From Butyriboletus loyo (lineage: Eukaryota > Basidiomycota > Agaricomycetes > Boletales > Boletaceae), in assembly GCA_038093515.1 (NCBI GenBank), contig JBBPSI010000050.1, positions 1-64,000 on the forward strand: DNA of 64,000 bases. The letters run 5' to 3'. The notes under the pieces were generated by a model. That model saw only the letters and a list, made by a program, of their open reading frames with translations. It was not told where the DNA came from and made no database searches. Shown here one piece after another: positions 48,501 through 63,018 of this stretch; position 1 is the stretch's first letter; every line of letters begins with the position of its first letter. The position numbers were made by a program, and so were the translations under genes.

Positions 48501-50960
48501 GAGTGTCGAAGGCGAGAGAGAAAATGACGTTGCCCAAGGTGCGACGGGCACTCAAGCTCATCGTCAAACCAAAGCCGGCGAGTACACTGTTCTTCACCTC
48601 ATCTTTCGTCCGACCCCACCCAGTCGGCAGGGAGGTCGGGGGCAACAAACGTTAACGTCAAAGAAGTACTGATTCCACGTTTCTTGTTTGAAACTTTGCA
48701 GTCGTTCGAGATTCCGACGTCACCGCCAGATCCATTGTACAAGTTTCCTCACGAATACAGTGCGTTTGCCCTTTCTTTTATGTTTATCTTATCTGTTTGT
48801 GTATAGGCTTTTACGCGGCGCTCGCTGGGACCCCGGGGCACACTCCTTGGGCTCGGGCGGCTGGAACGACTCGGAGATGCGCGACACATGAGGTACGTAG
48901 GTTTCTTTTGCATTTGACCGATAATACCATACGTCTTACAACACCACACAGACGTGCTCGTATCATGGTCTCGATGATCGTCTTTCTCCCACCCTCTATC
49001 GTTCTCCAGCGACGCCGACCTCGCGCCAAAGCCGGCGCTACCTCCAAGTCCCATCACCTACGCCCCTGTGGGAATCTGATGTGAGCATTCATTTTGTTGC
49101 ACAAACCTCGGTGGTTACATCTATTTCTTTCCCCCCCAAAAAAAAGCGACCGATGAAGAAGCTGGGAACGTCATTTCGAGCGACCTCGTCTCCTCGCGGT
49201 CGCCTCAGACGTGTGACAGAAGAGTTATGTTTTGGCAATCTCGTCGCGTGATTCTTGGATATCAACGCTCAACTGTTGCCTGACAGGTGTCCGAACATGC
49301 GGAGTACTTGAAGGATCCAGACCCGTTGCCTGTATGTGATGCCGAGGGTCACGCATGCGCTCTGACGCCGTCGGCGGTTTTGTTTTGCTTCATGAATCCA
49401 GTTTCCAACTCTGACCAGGAACATTGTGCACAGGTCGATTTCCTTTGCAGGACTACACCTGATTGTTCCGACGCCTACAATGATTCTCCGCGATCCGACG
49501 ACACTCTTTACTTTGACGCCTTGGACACGCTTAGCCTTTCTCATTCGTGTCCCATAATGGATGCTGACACCGAGGTAAATTGTTATTACCCTGAGTCGTC
49601 ACCACCTCGTGCTTTCATTATCATGTGTTCATTATCAACAGGTTGCAGGAAAGGGTCCGTCGGAGCACATGTTAATATCCCTTTTTGTTGCTATTCGTTT
49701 CGCTTTTGGTGACCCACCCTGCCACCTGACTAATGTCCTCAATACAGTACACCTTCGCTTCCAAGACAGGCACAGGGGGGAGACAGTCAGGACCGTGAAA
49801 GTGCAAGCTCAAGGTTCAATCTACCATCGTTTCGGATCGAGGGTCCATCCCCAAACAAGAGCAATAGCAAGTGCAGTCACACCATGGCACCTTCGAGGCC
49901 GGTTTCCGCCGTGCGTTCCTCGTACCGTCAATTCTATTCGGATCCCGACATCGACGGAGACGTGTTTCCGTCGTGTCGTTCCCCGTTAGCCGAGCAGAGG
50001 TGCCGAGACCGAACGGGGCAGCGGTGTAGCATGATTCTAAACGGCGTTTGTCCGGGACATGGAGGATCGTGCGTTCGTTCCTTTGACGGGACGTTGCCTC
50101 ATGGTCGGGTGTCGTCTGTTGTTGTTGGCGGCCGTCGGAGTGTCGGCGAACGCTCTGGTTTCAACGATGCTGACTGGACAAGTGAACACTTGACTAGGAA
50201 GACGCGCGTAGACGTGGACAAGGAGAAGCACATCAAGTGTGATCCGGCCGCCGTACCTCGACGGGGATATCAACGTACTGTATCGGACAATGAGGACCAT
50301 GGACTCAGACAGTCCGACTATTCAAATCGTCCACGTGGATGGGGTAAACTGGGTCGAGTCTGTCGGGAGGCGGTATGCAAGAAAATTTTTTCGTGGCGTG
50401 ATCGTGTTATCGGTGCTGGACGTGAGGGTGCCCTCGGAGGAGTGAATGCTCTGGATTCAGAACCAGAGCTGGGACCTGGACCTGGTTCGGGTGATGGTGG
50501 GGGTGGTGGTATTGGCTTTCTTTGTCGAAGGTTTGCGCCACGGGCCGGCGCCACCGGTCCAGGCTTATCACCAGCCAAGACTACGCCGGGGGCGACGACG
50601 ATGGATGCGAGGACAAGACCGGAACAGAGCCGTCGGGGGCGATTCCCAAGGTCGACGCGGCCTCGTCCGACGAGTGCATTTGCTGGGCTTACGGGACCGA
50701 CGTCGACATCAACCCCGAGACCAAAACGATCGTCTGGTCGTCTTGTCAAACGACGACCGAGGAGCGTGGCGATGGGTGACGAACTGCACGAAGCGACGAT
50801 GTTGTTTTCCGCCTGACTCCAGCCTGCACAGTGCGCCGGACCAAGTTCAAAGTTCCGATCCGAGGCTGGTGTCGCAGACGATTCTTTCGATTGGGTTCTA
50901 CCAAGCTGAGCTGTGTCTCCGATTCTTTCTCGTGGTTTTTTATTTTATTTTCATTGTCGT
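48500..50960 (+). CDS. Possible multi-exon gene, unrecognised
   Basis: A chain of segments with plausible splice sites can be followed: TLPKVRRALKLIVKPKPAS (about 48520); FEIPTSPPDPLYKFPHEY (about 48705-48760, donor GTGCGT); TCSYHGLDDRLSPTLYRSP (about 48953-49080, donor GTGAGC); VSEHAEYLKDPDPLPVCDAE (from 49289); VDFLCRTTPDCSDAYNDS to MDADTE (to about 49575). A long frame runs from 49884 to 50816, and an alternative Cys-containing frame lies at 50522-50779 (SSDECICWAYGTDVDINPET). No family was recognised. Competing frames in the 3' half mean the gene could be broken or mis-joined. Treat the extent as provisional. Confidence 0.3.
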
Positions 50961-51278
50961 ATCGTTTTCTTCAACGTTTACCGTTTCTCCCAATCCGGGC
51001 TTTTGTTGTCTGGTAAATTGTAAGTATTATCAAGGTTTCTTATAATCTCCGAGGGTTATTATCCTTGGTTTTTTCATGTTACGCCCGGGTGACGACGTAG
51101 ACCTGTTTCCATTAAGTCCAAATCCGGGTCGTTTTTTTTTTCCATTCCAAAGATTCATAGAAGCAGCATGTTCGTTACTATACGCCACGCGTGTGGCGTC
51201 AATAATACAAAGTGCATCCGCGGGGTCAGATATAGATCCCCCCATCCCCTAAAAAACAATCTAAGCGCTCCCGATACA

Positions 51279-54200
51279 CTAGAATAATTTTTCCAAAGGG
51301 TTGATCACAGCGCCCATCTAGAGAAAGTAATCGGTCAGCGCCAGAGACCACCGGAACTCAGACCCAGTCGCAAAACCGAAGCAATGGTAGACAGCGAAGC
51401 CACCCCCGAACCCCACACCTTCCCTTCCCCCTCCCCCCCTCCCCTTCCTTCCTTCTCCAACCAAACCCAAACCCCATATCGACAGTATCGAGGCACGCAC
51501 CTTTTTAACCACACGTGGCAACGTTCCTTGTTGGAAGCCCACACGCGTATTCCACTCGCTCCCCAACGGTACCTCCATCCGTCGCTCAAACTGTGCATGG
51601 CTCGTATACGGATACGGCAGATCGCGCACGAGATATTTCGCCCCCTTCTTGTCCCGTTTTTCAGAGACGATCAGGTGGGGTGTGTGATGGTCCGCGCGGG
51701 CGGTCGCGGGGATGCCTGGGATGGACTTGATCAGGTGGGGTTTGGCTTTAAGGGGTTGTTTTTTGGCGCCGGCGCCGGTGCCGCCCCAGGTGCCCTGTTG
51801 GGAATGGGTTGATGTGTATGAGTACATAGATGCACGGGCGGGGTGAGATGTTGAGATGTGGAAAGGGACGAGGGAAAGGGGGACGTACCCAGCCCGGGAG
51901 AGTGGTGTCCGTCTCGCGCGGCGCATCGGCTTCCGTTTCTTGTCGTTTGGCCGCTTCAAAGGCCTAACCATCGTCACACATCGCGTGTCAGTGCTCTATG
52001 TATGGGGGGAACGATACGACAGCGACGTTTTTTCACGTACCTGCACCACATTGTCACCCGCAAAGGCGAGCGCAACCAGGTCTTGCTGCTGAAATGCCCG
52101 AACGCCCTTGCCAACTTTCTCGTTCTTTCCCTCCACCGCGCGTTCCTGTTCCGCGACTTCGCTTGGGACGTCCGAACCGTCATCGCCCTCGTCGTCATGC
52201 GTGGTGCCGGTTGGACCAGCAGACGCCTTTGCAGCACCTTCTCCGGCTCTCCGTTTCCCCTTGTTTTTCTTACCCGACTCGCTCTTCAGCACAGGGGGAG
52301 GGGGCTCTGGAATCGTGAATACATTGTTCGTGTCGATCTCAAGCACCGCGTCGTCCCTCGCGCGTTCCCTCTCCTCCTCGTGCTTCGCTGTTTGTTTCTT
52401 GAGCTTGTTCGAAGACTTGGTCAATATGTCAGCGCCCTTGTGCACGCGCACTTCGTTTCGCTTCCGGGAGGGTCCGGAAGGCGCTGTGGGTACGAGCCAT
52501 GGATTGGGTATAGATGGAGGCGTAGGCGTAGGTGTGGATGTGCTTGAAGCGGGTGTCAGTTCGGGGGCGGATAGGTCTTGCAGAAGGTCAGAGGACTGTA
52601 GGGTGACGCTGGATGTATCCGAAGCCAAGGAGCCTAGCGGCCTGAGAACGCCAGGTATCGTTCCAGGTTGGAACGAGAGTCGTCCGCCGGTGCGTTGCAC
52701 CATGACCGTATCCTTTTCAGGAGCAGCTGCGAGGTTGTCGGCCCCGTCTTCTTCTTCTTCCCCGTCGAGCCTGAATCCCAATTCTTGTTGAAGTTCCTCG
52801 GCTCGAGCGTCCGCTTCTCGAGATTGTCTCGCAGCGGCATCGCGCATGAATTTCATACTGAACACGTTCTTGCTCTGGAGCTCGGGGAGATCAGCGTCGT
52901 TCTCTACACGCAACGCCGCTAACTCGTCGAAAGCGCCACGCTTGATCCCTTCTTCGTCCTGTTCCTCATCATCGCTTGAGGTGCCCTCGCTTCCTTCATC
53001 GTCACTGTTCTCCCCACGTATCCGCCGCCGCAGCTTCTCGCCGCGCTCGAGCATCTCGCCGATGGCTTGCCGCTGATCCTGATCGAGCCCTTCGCGGCCT
53101 TTCATGCCCTGGGCCCATTTGCCCGTATTCTTGTGTCGGAGCGTGGCGCGTTCCCTTGCACGCTGCATCAACCGATCCTCGTCATTCTCCCCACCCCCAC
53201 CCGCATCTCCGTCCCCGCCCTCACCCATACCATCCAGCCGCTCACGCTGCTTTTTTCGTATCCGTCGGTATGTCTTACTTTTGATCTTGGCGATCCGTTT
53301 CGCTTTTTTATCCGCCCGAAACGCCAGCTCGCGCATTATTCGAAGTTCGGCGCGACGTGCGGCGATTTCTTCCACGCTGAGATGGGCCATTTTGAGTGCT
53401 TCCGTGTGCGTGATGTCTTCGTCACGCAACTGTGCCGATTTTAGGAGCTTGTCGACGGCAGATTCAAGCTCGTTGGACGGCTGGAAGAGGGGGGTTGAGT
53501 ATGACGATTACTTTTTTGTGAGGAATACGAATGGCTTACCGTGAATTTGGCTGCGAGTTCGAGGTTGGAGACACGACCCGGTTTCTCGGCTTGCAAAGGA
53601 AAACTGAGGTGTTCTGCCTGCAATGGGGGTCAGATAGATGCTCCGCCTGCAATGAGAGTTGCGAGTTGATTATCGCGTACCTCTTTGATGCGTTTCATTG
53701 TGGCCGACCATTTGTCCACCTCTTCTTTTGTTTGTTCATATGCAGCTTCTCGGTCGAGACGTTCTTGTGCTCGCTGGGGTAGTGGCGCGGACAGTGTTTT
53801 CGTTTTCGAGCTGGACGATGTGAGAGGTTTCGTCGATTTCTTGAGGGCAGCGAGGGAAGAGGAGGAAGACGCGAGTGGAGCGAGAAGGTCGTCCAGCCTA
53901 AGAGTGCTCGAGCCTGTACAGAAATCAGAACATGAGACGTATGGTATCGATGTATGTATTTACCTCGAACGCCAAACTCGCTCTCTTCGCCAGCCTCGGT
54001 GCGGTCGTTGAGTCGTAGACGTTTTTTTGGACCAGGTTCTGCAGCCTCGTCTGGTTTGCGTTTGTGGGATGCGGCGGGGTCGAGGTTTGAGACGAAGGTC
54101 TCGAGGTCGGCGAGCGCTTCGGGTGAGGGGTCCTCGGAGTCAGAGGCAGATATGCGGAATTCGTCCTCTTCGTCGACTGCACTGTCTCCGTCTTCTTCGT

Positions 54201-55068
54201 CATCATCTTGGTCTTCGTCTCTAGCTTCATCCCCGACTTCATCTCCACTCATATCTATGTCTGCGTCTTCTGCCCCTTTCCACTCCTCTTCGTCCTCCAT
54301 TGATGTAGCTTTCGTCTGTACATATTGAAGGTTCTTTTCGACTTTTGGCGGCGAGTGCTCGTCGTTCTTCACATCTGCACGTCCATCAAAGACATCGAGG
54401 ACATCAAAGAACTCGCCTGCACTTCCCCCGCCCATCTCCTCGTCCTCCTCATCGTCTCCATCCGCGTCCTCATATTCCGAGACTGATCGGGGATCACCCA
54501 ACTGGACATCAGAGTCCTCGTTGAGGTCAACCTCCTTCGCTACATGTCGTTTCCTGTCCGAAGCCCTATTTCTGCGCGTAACGCCTCTTTGAGCACCCTA
54601 AACGAGGCCAACCGTCAACGATGGGTCGAAACGAGACGAGACACAATATCGTATACGCACCTTGCGCACGAATCCCGAGCCTGCAAACGCATCCTTGTCA
54701 CTCTCCTCAAGCGCATCCTCACTATCGATATCTTCGTCGTCCTCACTGTCCACTTCCCCGTCCCCATCCTCGTCCTCATCATCCCGCATTAACCTCGCAC
54801 GTAGCTTCTCCATCGCTTCTTGGCCCAACCCACTGAGGTTTATCTCGTCGTCTGAGCCATATCTTCGACCTTCAGTTTCGTGACGGTCCAAAGAGAGCGC
54901 GACTTTTGCGCGACGGACTTTAGATGGGGCATATTCGTATACGTCGTCGATGGCATGTGCTTTGCCTTTGCCTTGGGAATGGGCTTTCCGGCGTGCTCGA
55001 TCTGGTTGTTTTTTTGAGAACGAATGGGCCTTGGATGGTCCTTTTGATGATTTGATGTCTCTGGGCAT
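51279..55068 (-). CDS. UTP14: U3 snoRNA-associated protein UTP14 (SSU processome)
   Basis: Starts MPRDIKSSKGPSKAHSFSKK at 55068; exon 1 ends at 54661 (AG then GTGCGT). Later exons contain VDLNEDSDVQLGDPRSVSEY, long Asp/Glu runs, RLDDLLAPLASSSSSLAALK, KWSATMKRIKE and the conserved core ARRAELRIMRELAFRADKKA followed by KRIAKIKSKTYRRIRKKQRE. The C-terminus has TTLPGW + GTWGGTGAG, SGEK-like IVSEKRDKKGAKYLVRDLPY and EWNTRVGFQQGTLPRVVKK + MGAVINPLEKLF. It is an essential nucleolar protein of the 90S pre-ribosome that recruits and activates the helicase Dhr1 for 18S rRNA maturation. At least eight exons. It lies 192 bp downstream of the MRL-domain gene on the same strand. Confidence 0.92.
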
Positions 55069-55260
55069 GATGGGCCCGGAATTGAAGCTTAAAATGTTTA
55101 CAATATGGCGTCTTCACTGTTCAGGAAGAAAATGATGTGGCTTGGTCAATTCCAGATTTAGAAGGTAGTATTCAATGCATAGTAATGTTGGACATGATAC
55201 ACAATCTAGATATACAGACGAACTCCCCATCTTATTGCCCTGCCGCACCACGGACATCCT

Positions 55261-56361
55261 CTAGATCCGGTTAAGAGGGTCGGCAGTTCTCAGTGCTTCT
55301 TCCTCGTCTCTCGATGTCCAGTGATGTGAGGCCGAGTTTACGTTTCTAAAACCTATCGTCCGAGTATTCCAAGCGGCGGCGACGTAATCCACCAAAGCCT
55401 GGAGGATCTCTGAGCAAATACCCCAGATCTCACCCACATGTGCGACGGTGAACTTGGGCAACTGGTCGAAACCTCTCAGACGGAGTACGAAGCGGTTGTA
55501 AACGGTACTGATGACAATAAATGCCATCAGGAGGATTACAGTTCTGATTCAGACGTCATGAATATCAAAGCAAGACAGGATGGGGTTCAAACATACGAGA
55601 TAGTCAAGAAGACAAGCAGTCCTCCGAAGAAGCCGCGTTCCCCCGCCGGACATGCATACTATAAAGGACGTCAACCAGAGGTGTCGAGGTGATTGGAGTG
55701 TCTCACATGTGTCCGCCACTCAAATTCGTAGTGACAAGCCTTATCCACTTCCGAAGGCCACTGGTCGACAAGTACAGGCTTCCCTGTCACGAAGATACAT
55801 TAATTGTCAGACATGGGTTTCAAACATCGATATCGAACCTGCAGCATAAACAGACATGTCGCATATGAAGAGGATGGTAGAACTGCCCCGCTCGCCCATT
55901 CCAGTACACGGGGATCCCTGTGACTGGCGGAGCACCAACCCGCCGCCCTTCGTCTCCAGCGTCGTATTTACGAGCCTGGTCAGTCAAACATTCATCTCTG
56001 ATGTGCCATACACCAATCTCGAAATCAGGCTCACCCAATGGCAAAGTCCCCATGGTCCCTTCTCACGAGCCCGGCAATGTCAACTTGGCTCTCGTCGAGT
56101 CCGGTCTTCCAAGGATCGGTATGAACCCCTCCACATACGTTGAGGTATACCGTATGTCCGTCGTCAGTCTGAAATTGGTAATCTTTTCTGGAACACGCTA
56201 AGCGAGTGCAATGCAATGCCCCCGATGCTAGACACACACCTGGCTTTGAGAGGGCTCAGATCATAGTAGTTATTAGCACTGTCGTGAACTGTGCAGGGCC
56301 GCTCTGCGGCGAGGACTGCGCCAGAAAGAAAAAGAAAAAGCCCGAGTCTCCACGAACACAT
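55261..56361 (-). CDS. Type I membrane protein with mannose-6-phosphate-receptor-like (MRL) domain, Atg27-like
   Basis: Six exons (56361-56240, 56187-56035, 55975-55839, 55783-55707, 55658-55597, 55543-55261) total 834 nt, 277 residues. A signal peptide (MCSWRLGLFLFLSGAVLAAE) is followed by a lumenal MRL domain: NYYDLSPLKARKDYQF, TVYLNVCGGV, FAIGLVNTTLETKGGGLVL, GSSTILFICD and CHYEFEWRTH. Cysteines sit at the expected places. A single transmembrane helix (FFGGLLVFLTIS + TVILLMAFIVIS) precedes a cytosolic tail (FVLRLRGFDQLPKFTV). This layout matches Atg27 and Mrl1-type Golgi/endosome cargo receptors; Atg27 helps Atg9 traffic in autophagy. Atg27 is the better guess from the YDLSPL and short tail, but Mrl1-like is not excluded. 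Confidence 0.8.
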
Positions 56362-56519
56362 CGATGGCGAGACCAGCGCGGGTATGAAGTGGTGTGAGGG
56401 CGAGTCAAGTCAAGTCAACCCCTCGATGGGAGGTCTCCCTAATCTGCGTCACCGCCACGGCTGATTTACACCGCAACTCGCCGACACCAACAATTTCGTC
56501 CTCGACGACGACCACGACG
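56362..56519. promoter_or_regulatory. Divergent promoter between MRL-domain gene and NDUFS2
   Basis: Only 158 bp separate the two start codons. The region contains gagtcaagtcaagtcaac repeats close to the MRL start and a gacgac run before the NDUFS2 ATG. No specific factor site is claimed. Confidence 0.45.
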
Positions 56520-58577
<2,058 letters not shown>

Positions 58578-59634
58578 AGCTGCACACACGTTTTGTCGTT
58601 GAGATTTTTTTATCTCCAAATACAACACTCCATCGACATGTGTATTTTTTGTGTCCCCGTTTTACCTTGATCTATTGCCTCTGGGACGAGGGTACTCGGT
58701 ACGGGGTCTATCAACACGAAATGTCTCTCGTCGAAACGTATTTTGATGCTCTTGCTCATCGTTAGATACAGCACGGGCGACGACATTTCACTTGGGACGT
58801 TGAGATTTCCCTTGCTACGCTCAGTACAGCGTAGCCGCTGCATCAACATTCGTCCCCTCACGAAAACTAGGTGTATCTCAGTTCCGTTTTCGCGGGTTTC
58901 AGTGGTTAAAACCCAACGTAGTATTGCAGTGATATATAAAATTCGCGTCGGGGGCTGGCTTGACACTTTACATTTCGCGCCGATGCTCATACAACGATAC
59001 GGTACACGATCGACTGTATCAAAACCGGAATTTCCGCACTCTCTTTCGTTTCGGAACCTGACGAGAAAAAAAATAGGTAAATGAGGTTCGACATATACGA
59101 TCCACGTGAGATTACGATTTGCTGATGCGACCGTACATCATTCAAGTACAAGGTGTTGGCTAGTAGCTGCGGTGAAGCCAGAGCTGGCCGTGTAACTGGG
59201 GGTTGCCTGTTCACCCCCTCGAGCGTGATCTAAATGTTTCCTCCACCTTCATAGCCGACGTATGTCAGCCGGGTACAATTGTTTGCGTGTACATAAATCA
59301 TAATCCCCCAGTCACTCGACATCCTTTGACAAGTACTTTATTATCGTGTGGCTTGATCCGGAATCCTTATCTTTGTGTCTTTAATTCACCTCGTTTGGGT
59401 TTATTGATTTATTATACTCCGACGACGAGCGACTGGAGCAGCAACGGTTTGGCCAACTTCAACGTATCCGAGTCCGAGTCCGAGTCCTCGCCCGCGCCCG
59501 GATCCCCTACGAAGCGTAGCTAGTCATTACCACAATCCCGGGTAACCCCTCCTTCGTACAAGGGCGCCTGCCCAAACGCGAGCCCGTAGCTATTGCTCAA
59601 GTAATAGCAGACGCTTCGAAATTCATACTCCAAA
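58578..59634. other. Intergenic region between NDUFS2 and the inverted WD40 unit
   Basis: No gene is supported. An ORF at 59203-59523 ends in a Ser-Glu repeat (SESESESSPAP), from a tccgag repeat at about 59470-59490. It has no start context or domain. The NDUFS2 3' UTR should lie near the left end. Confidence 0.4.
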
Positions 59635-61182
59635 CGGTTGACGTGTGGGTTCGTTTGATGTTAGAGGGGAGGGGTACTCCAGGTGGACCCCTTCATCCCT
59701 CTTACTTTTCTCGATCCGGTTCGTCTTGCAGTCCCGATTGCCTGTGTTTGACCTAGGTGCGTCTTTTTCCTTGGACGCATACGTTTCTGGTCTTTCAAAG
59801 GAGGTCATCAGAACTGCGAAGGAACAAAAAAAGCTTTTCAGCTACTAAACTCGACCCGTGGCATGCGTATGCGAATTTGAGGTTAATCATCACACTCGGT
59901 GACCGGTGATGGACAACCTCCACCCTTGTAGAACAAGAGGAAATGTACCAAGTGATATCCATAGCAAAGGTGGGAACGCTCGGAGGGTTGAAGACCGACC
60001 CCAATCTAAAGAGTTACGTGGATGTGATGCAAGGATTCTTGGACAGTATGAATGTGGAGAGATCCTACGTCGCGACCGTGGACGATATCGAGGAAGAGGC
60101 ACGAATGTAGCGGGAAGACGAGAAGGGTGAGCTGAATATGACACATAACCGCCGTTTTTCCGGCTCGAGGGTGCTCTGGTCGACTACCTTGACAGCATTG
60201 TGGAGGCGTAACGCCTCTCCAAAGGTGACATCTTCAGCTACCACTATATGCACTCACAGCGTTATTTGGAGCACGTAATTTGACCGAGAGGCAAAGTCCC
60301 CGTTGATACTCCGTATGCCCCAGCCTCCAACACCTGCGAAGTGCCACCACAGACCGAGGCAGTGGCGCCCGGGAAGGCCGCAGAGCTTCTTGCACATTGA
60401 TTGGGCAGTATGAGGATCTCAATGCTGGACGTGCCTACCGTGCTCATCAGCGCCGTGCCACCCATATCACCTTACACGCTCCACCCATTGCACCCGCCGC
60501 CGTACACGCTCACAACTATTCCCGAACCCGACAGCAGCGCTCCCATTGTTTACCTGCTATTCGCGTCGCAGACTGGGCAACCGCCGTCCGGTGTGTGCAT
60601 CCCACGACAAGGCGAGCATGCTGACGTACAGCAAGACACGCAGGATCGTTACTAAACTGAGGTGGAGCCATGGTGGTCATGACACTGGCCTTCGACTGCT
60701 GCCAAGGTGCCCAGCACAGTTCCATCGCTGCATAGACACCAAATATCACGTTGAGAACGTGCCAAACCTGAAACTGAACGACGACGACGAGTCGACGGTA
60801 CGACTGGTCAGAGCGTTGATGCAAGTGAGACTTTGAGCGTCCCCGGGCCCAAAAGAATCTCGAGAACAAGCCGTATTTTGTGCGCGATATGTCACGAGTT
60901 AGTCTAACGCAAATTGTACATTTGTCGTGGCAACCGTGATATGGCGAGCAATCGCAGACTGCCCTTGGCAAAGGGGGGTTACGCCGATGTTGATTGCTTA
61001 CCTCGTCGTCGTAACAAGGTCACCTAATGGAATCCGAACAATAATAGACGCCAAAGACACGAGGCACTGGGTAAACAGACCATATTGAGAATAAGGAAAC
61101 GTATACAGCAAGTTTGCACACAACGAGTAAACCCAAACACCTTGTTCGTTTCAACACGGACAGTTGTGCAGCATTGCTGAGG
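59635..61182 (+). repeat. 5' flank block of inverted WD40 unit W6
   Basis: Reverse-complement homologue of the W3 5' flank. It begins abruptly at about 59635 with a stretch matching 20330 backwards (acgtgtgggttcgtttgatgttagagg). It contains the decayed frame again (VEQEEMYQVISIAKVGTLGG, 59935-60000, and EGALVDYLDSIVEA near 60165-60210). Presumed to contain the W6 promoter. Confidence 0.5.
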
Positions 61183-63018
61183 ATGTCGTCGACAAAGACT
61201 GGTGCGTGGCAGCTCCGAGGAGGGATTGTAACAACGCTGACCATTCAGTAAGACCAAACAATAGTCCTTGACACCGACCACAATACAGGGGTGTGGGCGG
61301 TCGCATTCCACCCCGACGGACTGCATGTTTTGGGCGGGGGTAACAATGGGATTCGCCGATGGCGACTTGCAGATGGTGAAGCGGTCGGGCAGCAAACGGG
61401 AATGGAGTTGCGCGTCATATCGATGTCGAGGAACAGGATAGCGTGTGGGTGTTTTAATGGGGCAAGTGTGTGGGATGAAGAGATGAATGAAAAGATCATT
61501 GAGGTGGAAGACACATCTGCAGTGTATGCCATCGACATCTCCTCTGATTCGACCAGGCTTGCGACCGGGATCGGATTTGGTGACAACCAAGCAAGTATCT
61601 GGAGTGTCGCCACAGGGCAGAGACTTGTTGGCCCGCTGGAACACGACAACGATATGAATGTAATTAAATTCTCCCCGGATGGCGAGCGGCTCGCCACTGC
61701 TTGCCATGGGGGGTCCATTCGCATCTTCAACAGTCACAACGGCGACGAGCTTGTCACCATCAATACCGTCTTACCTTCATACTCCATAGTCACTCCACTT
61801 GCGTGGTCAAGCGATGGCCAGCAAATTTTCTCCACATCTGGGGACAGCAAAGTCAGGTCTTTCAATGTGTCCACTGGGTCCCAGCTCGCCGAATCATCAA
61901 TTCTCCATGATGGTGCTACTGGCATCCGCTCTATTGCCCTGGCTGCCAACAACAAATTCATTGCTACATTCCGAGAGCATTCAATCTTCTTTCTGGATAC
62001 ATCAACCCTGACTCTGATTGGCTCCATCATTGAGGACAGTGAACAATCAAGCTCCATTGGGATCTCCCCAGACAGTCGCTATCTTGCGACTGGACGAGTT
62101 GACGGGAAAGTTATCGTTCGTGATCTCCACAGCATTCTCCCAGAGTCATATGGTCCTTTCGACGTAAGTATTTGTGCCTTCATTGTCCTGGCTCATTTTG
62201 TCATCAAATGTGCTGTTCTGATTCGACTGCATTTGCATACCTATAACAGGAAGATCCTGGGAAATCCAACCTAGTCGAATCCGAGGCACACAAAGAAGAC
62301 AACGATGGTAATCTTAATCTTCTCAATGTATGAGTTCGTTCGTTTCAATATCGCGGCGAGTGCTCACGATAGCATAGGTCGAGGTGGTGTCGAGCACAGC
62401 AGCTCTTGAATTTGACTTTGACGAGGTTCGTGACCATTTCGCTCCTCTTTTATTTCCGTGGTAACTCTGCTGCAGCCACCGTCCCCAGCTTCTTCCCCCC
62501 ATCCATTTGGTACATCAGATGCCCAATCAGTAAGTTCCACTCCACAAAGATGTTCAGGACAAAATTTTGACAACATCAAGTCACGCCAGGGCCGTTCGAT
62601 ATTCAAAAGGTTGCTACGGAGGAAGGGTCGTCAGAATTCCGCGTCACATCAACCTGACCGGTGTTCCGGAAAGTCGCATCAGCCTACTGATCGTCAACCT
62701 CCTTCCAGCTCACCACCGAGACTGGATGTCACAAGGGAGAGACCTTCGCGGATGGCCGCAGCTCAACCTGATAAAGCAAGTGCTGTTCATTTCGGATGCG
62801 GTGCGTCTAACATATCATCTCAGCGATCGGTTGCAGTAAACCCCACAAGGCCGCGGGTTGGTTGTTCCTCGGATCCGTATACAGGCACTCATCACACGTC
62901 ACAGCGTAAATCGCGTCGCAAGGCTGCTGTTCCCAACCAACCGAACGAAGGTACTTCCCGTAGCGGCCAAGGTGCTACGGATCCAAGGGCCGCGAACTCC
63001 GTGTGTCTTTTCTGGTGA
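61183..63018 (+). CDS. WD40 beta-propeller protein, copy W6 (intact, inverted)
   Basis: Six exons (61183-61201, 61265-62163, 62250-62327, 62378-62425, 62476-62775, 62824-63018) total 1539 nt, 512 residues, fully in frame. The first intron (63 nt, GTGCGT donor, CTGAC branch site) removes the in-frame TAA. The propeller spans residues about 8-305 with seven blades (GVWAVAFHPDG, ISSDSTRLATGI, IKFSPDGERLATAC, LAWSSDGQQIFSTS, IALAANNKFIATF, ISPDSRYLATGR). Acidic linkers (EDPGKSNLVESEAHKEDND, LEFDFDE) are followed by a Ser/Pro/basic tail (QGRSIFKRLLRRKGRQ) ending in SVCLFW. The last intron starts GCAAGT, where W2-W4 have GTAAGT. It is the best-supported model of the family. Function unknown. Confidence 0.82.

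Noticed and set aside
59203..59523. Small protein ending in a Ser-Glu repeat
   Set aside because: No start context, no splice partner, low complexity; probably intergenic.
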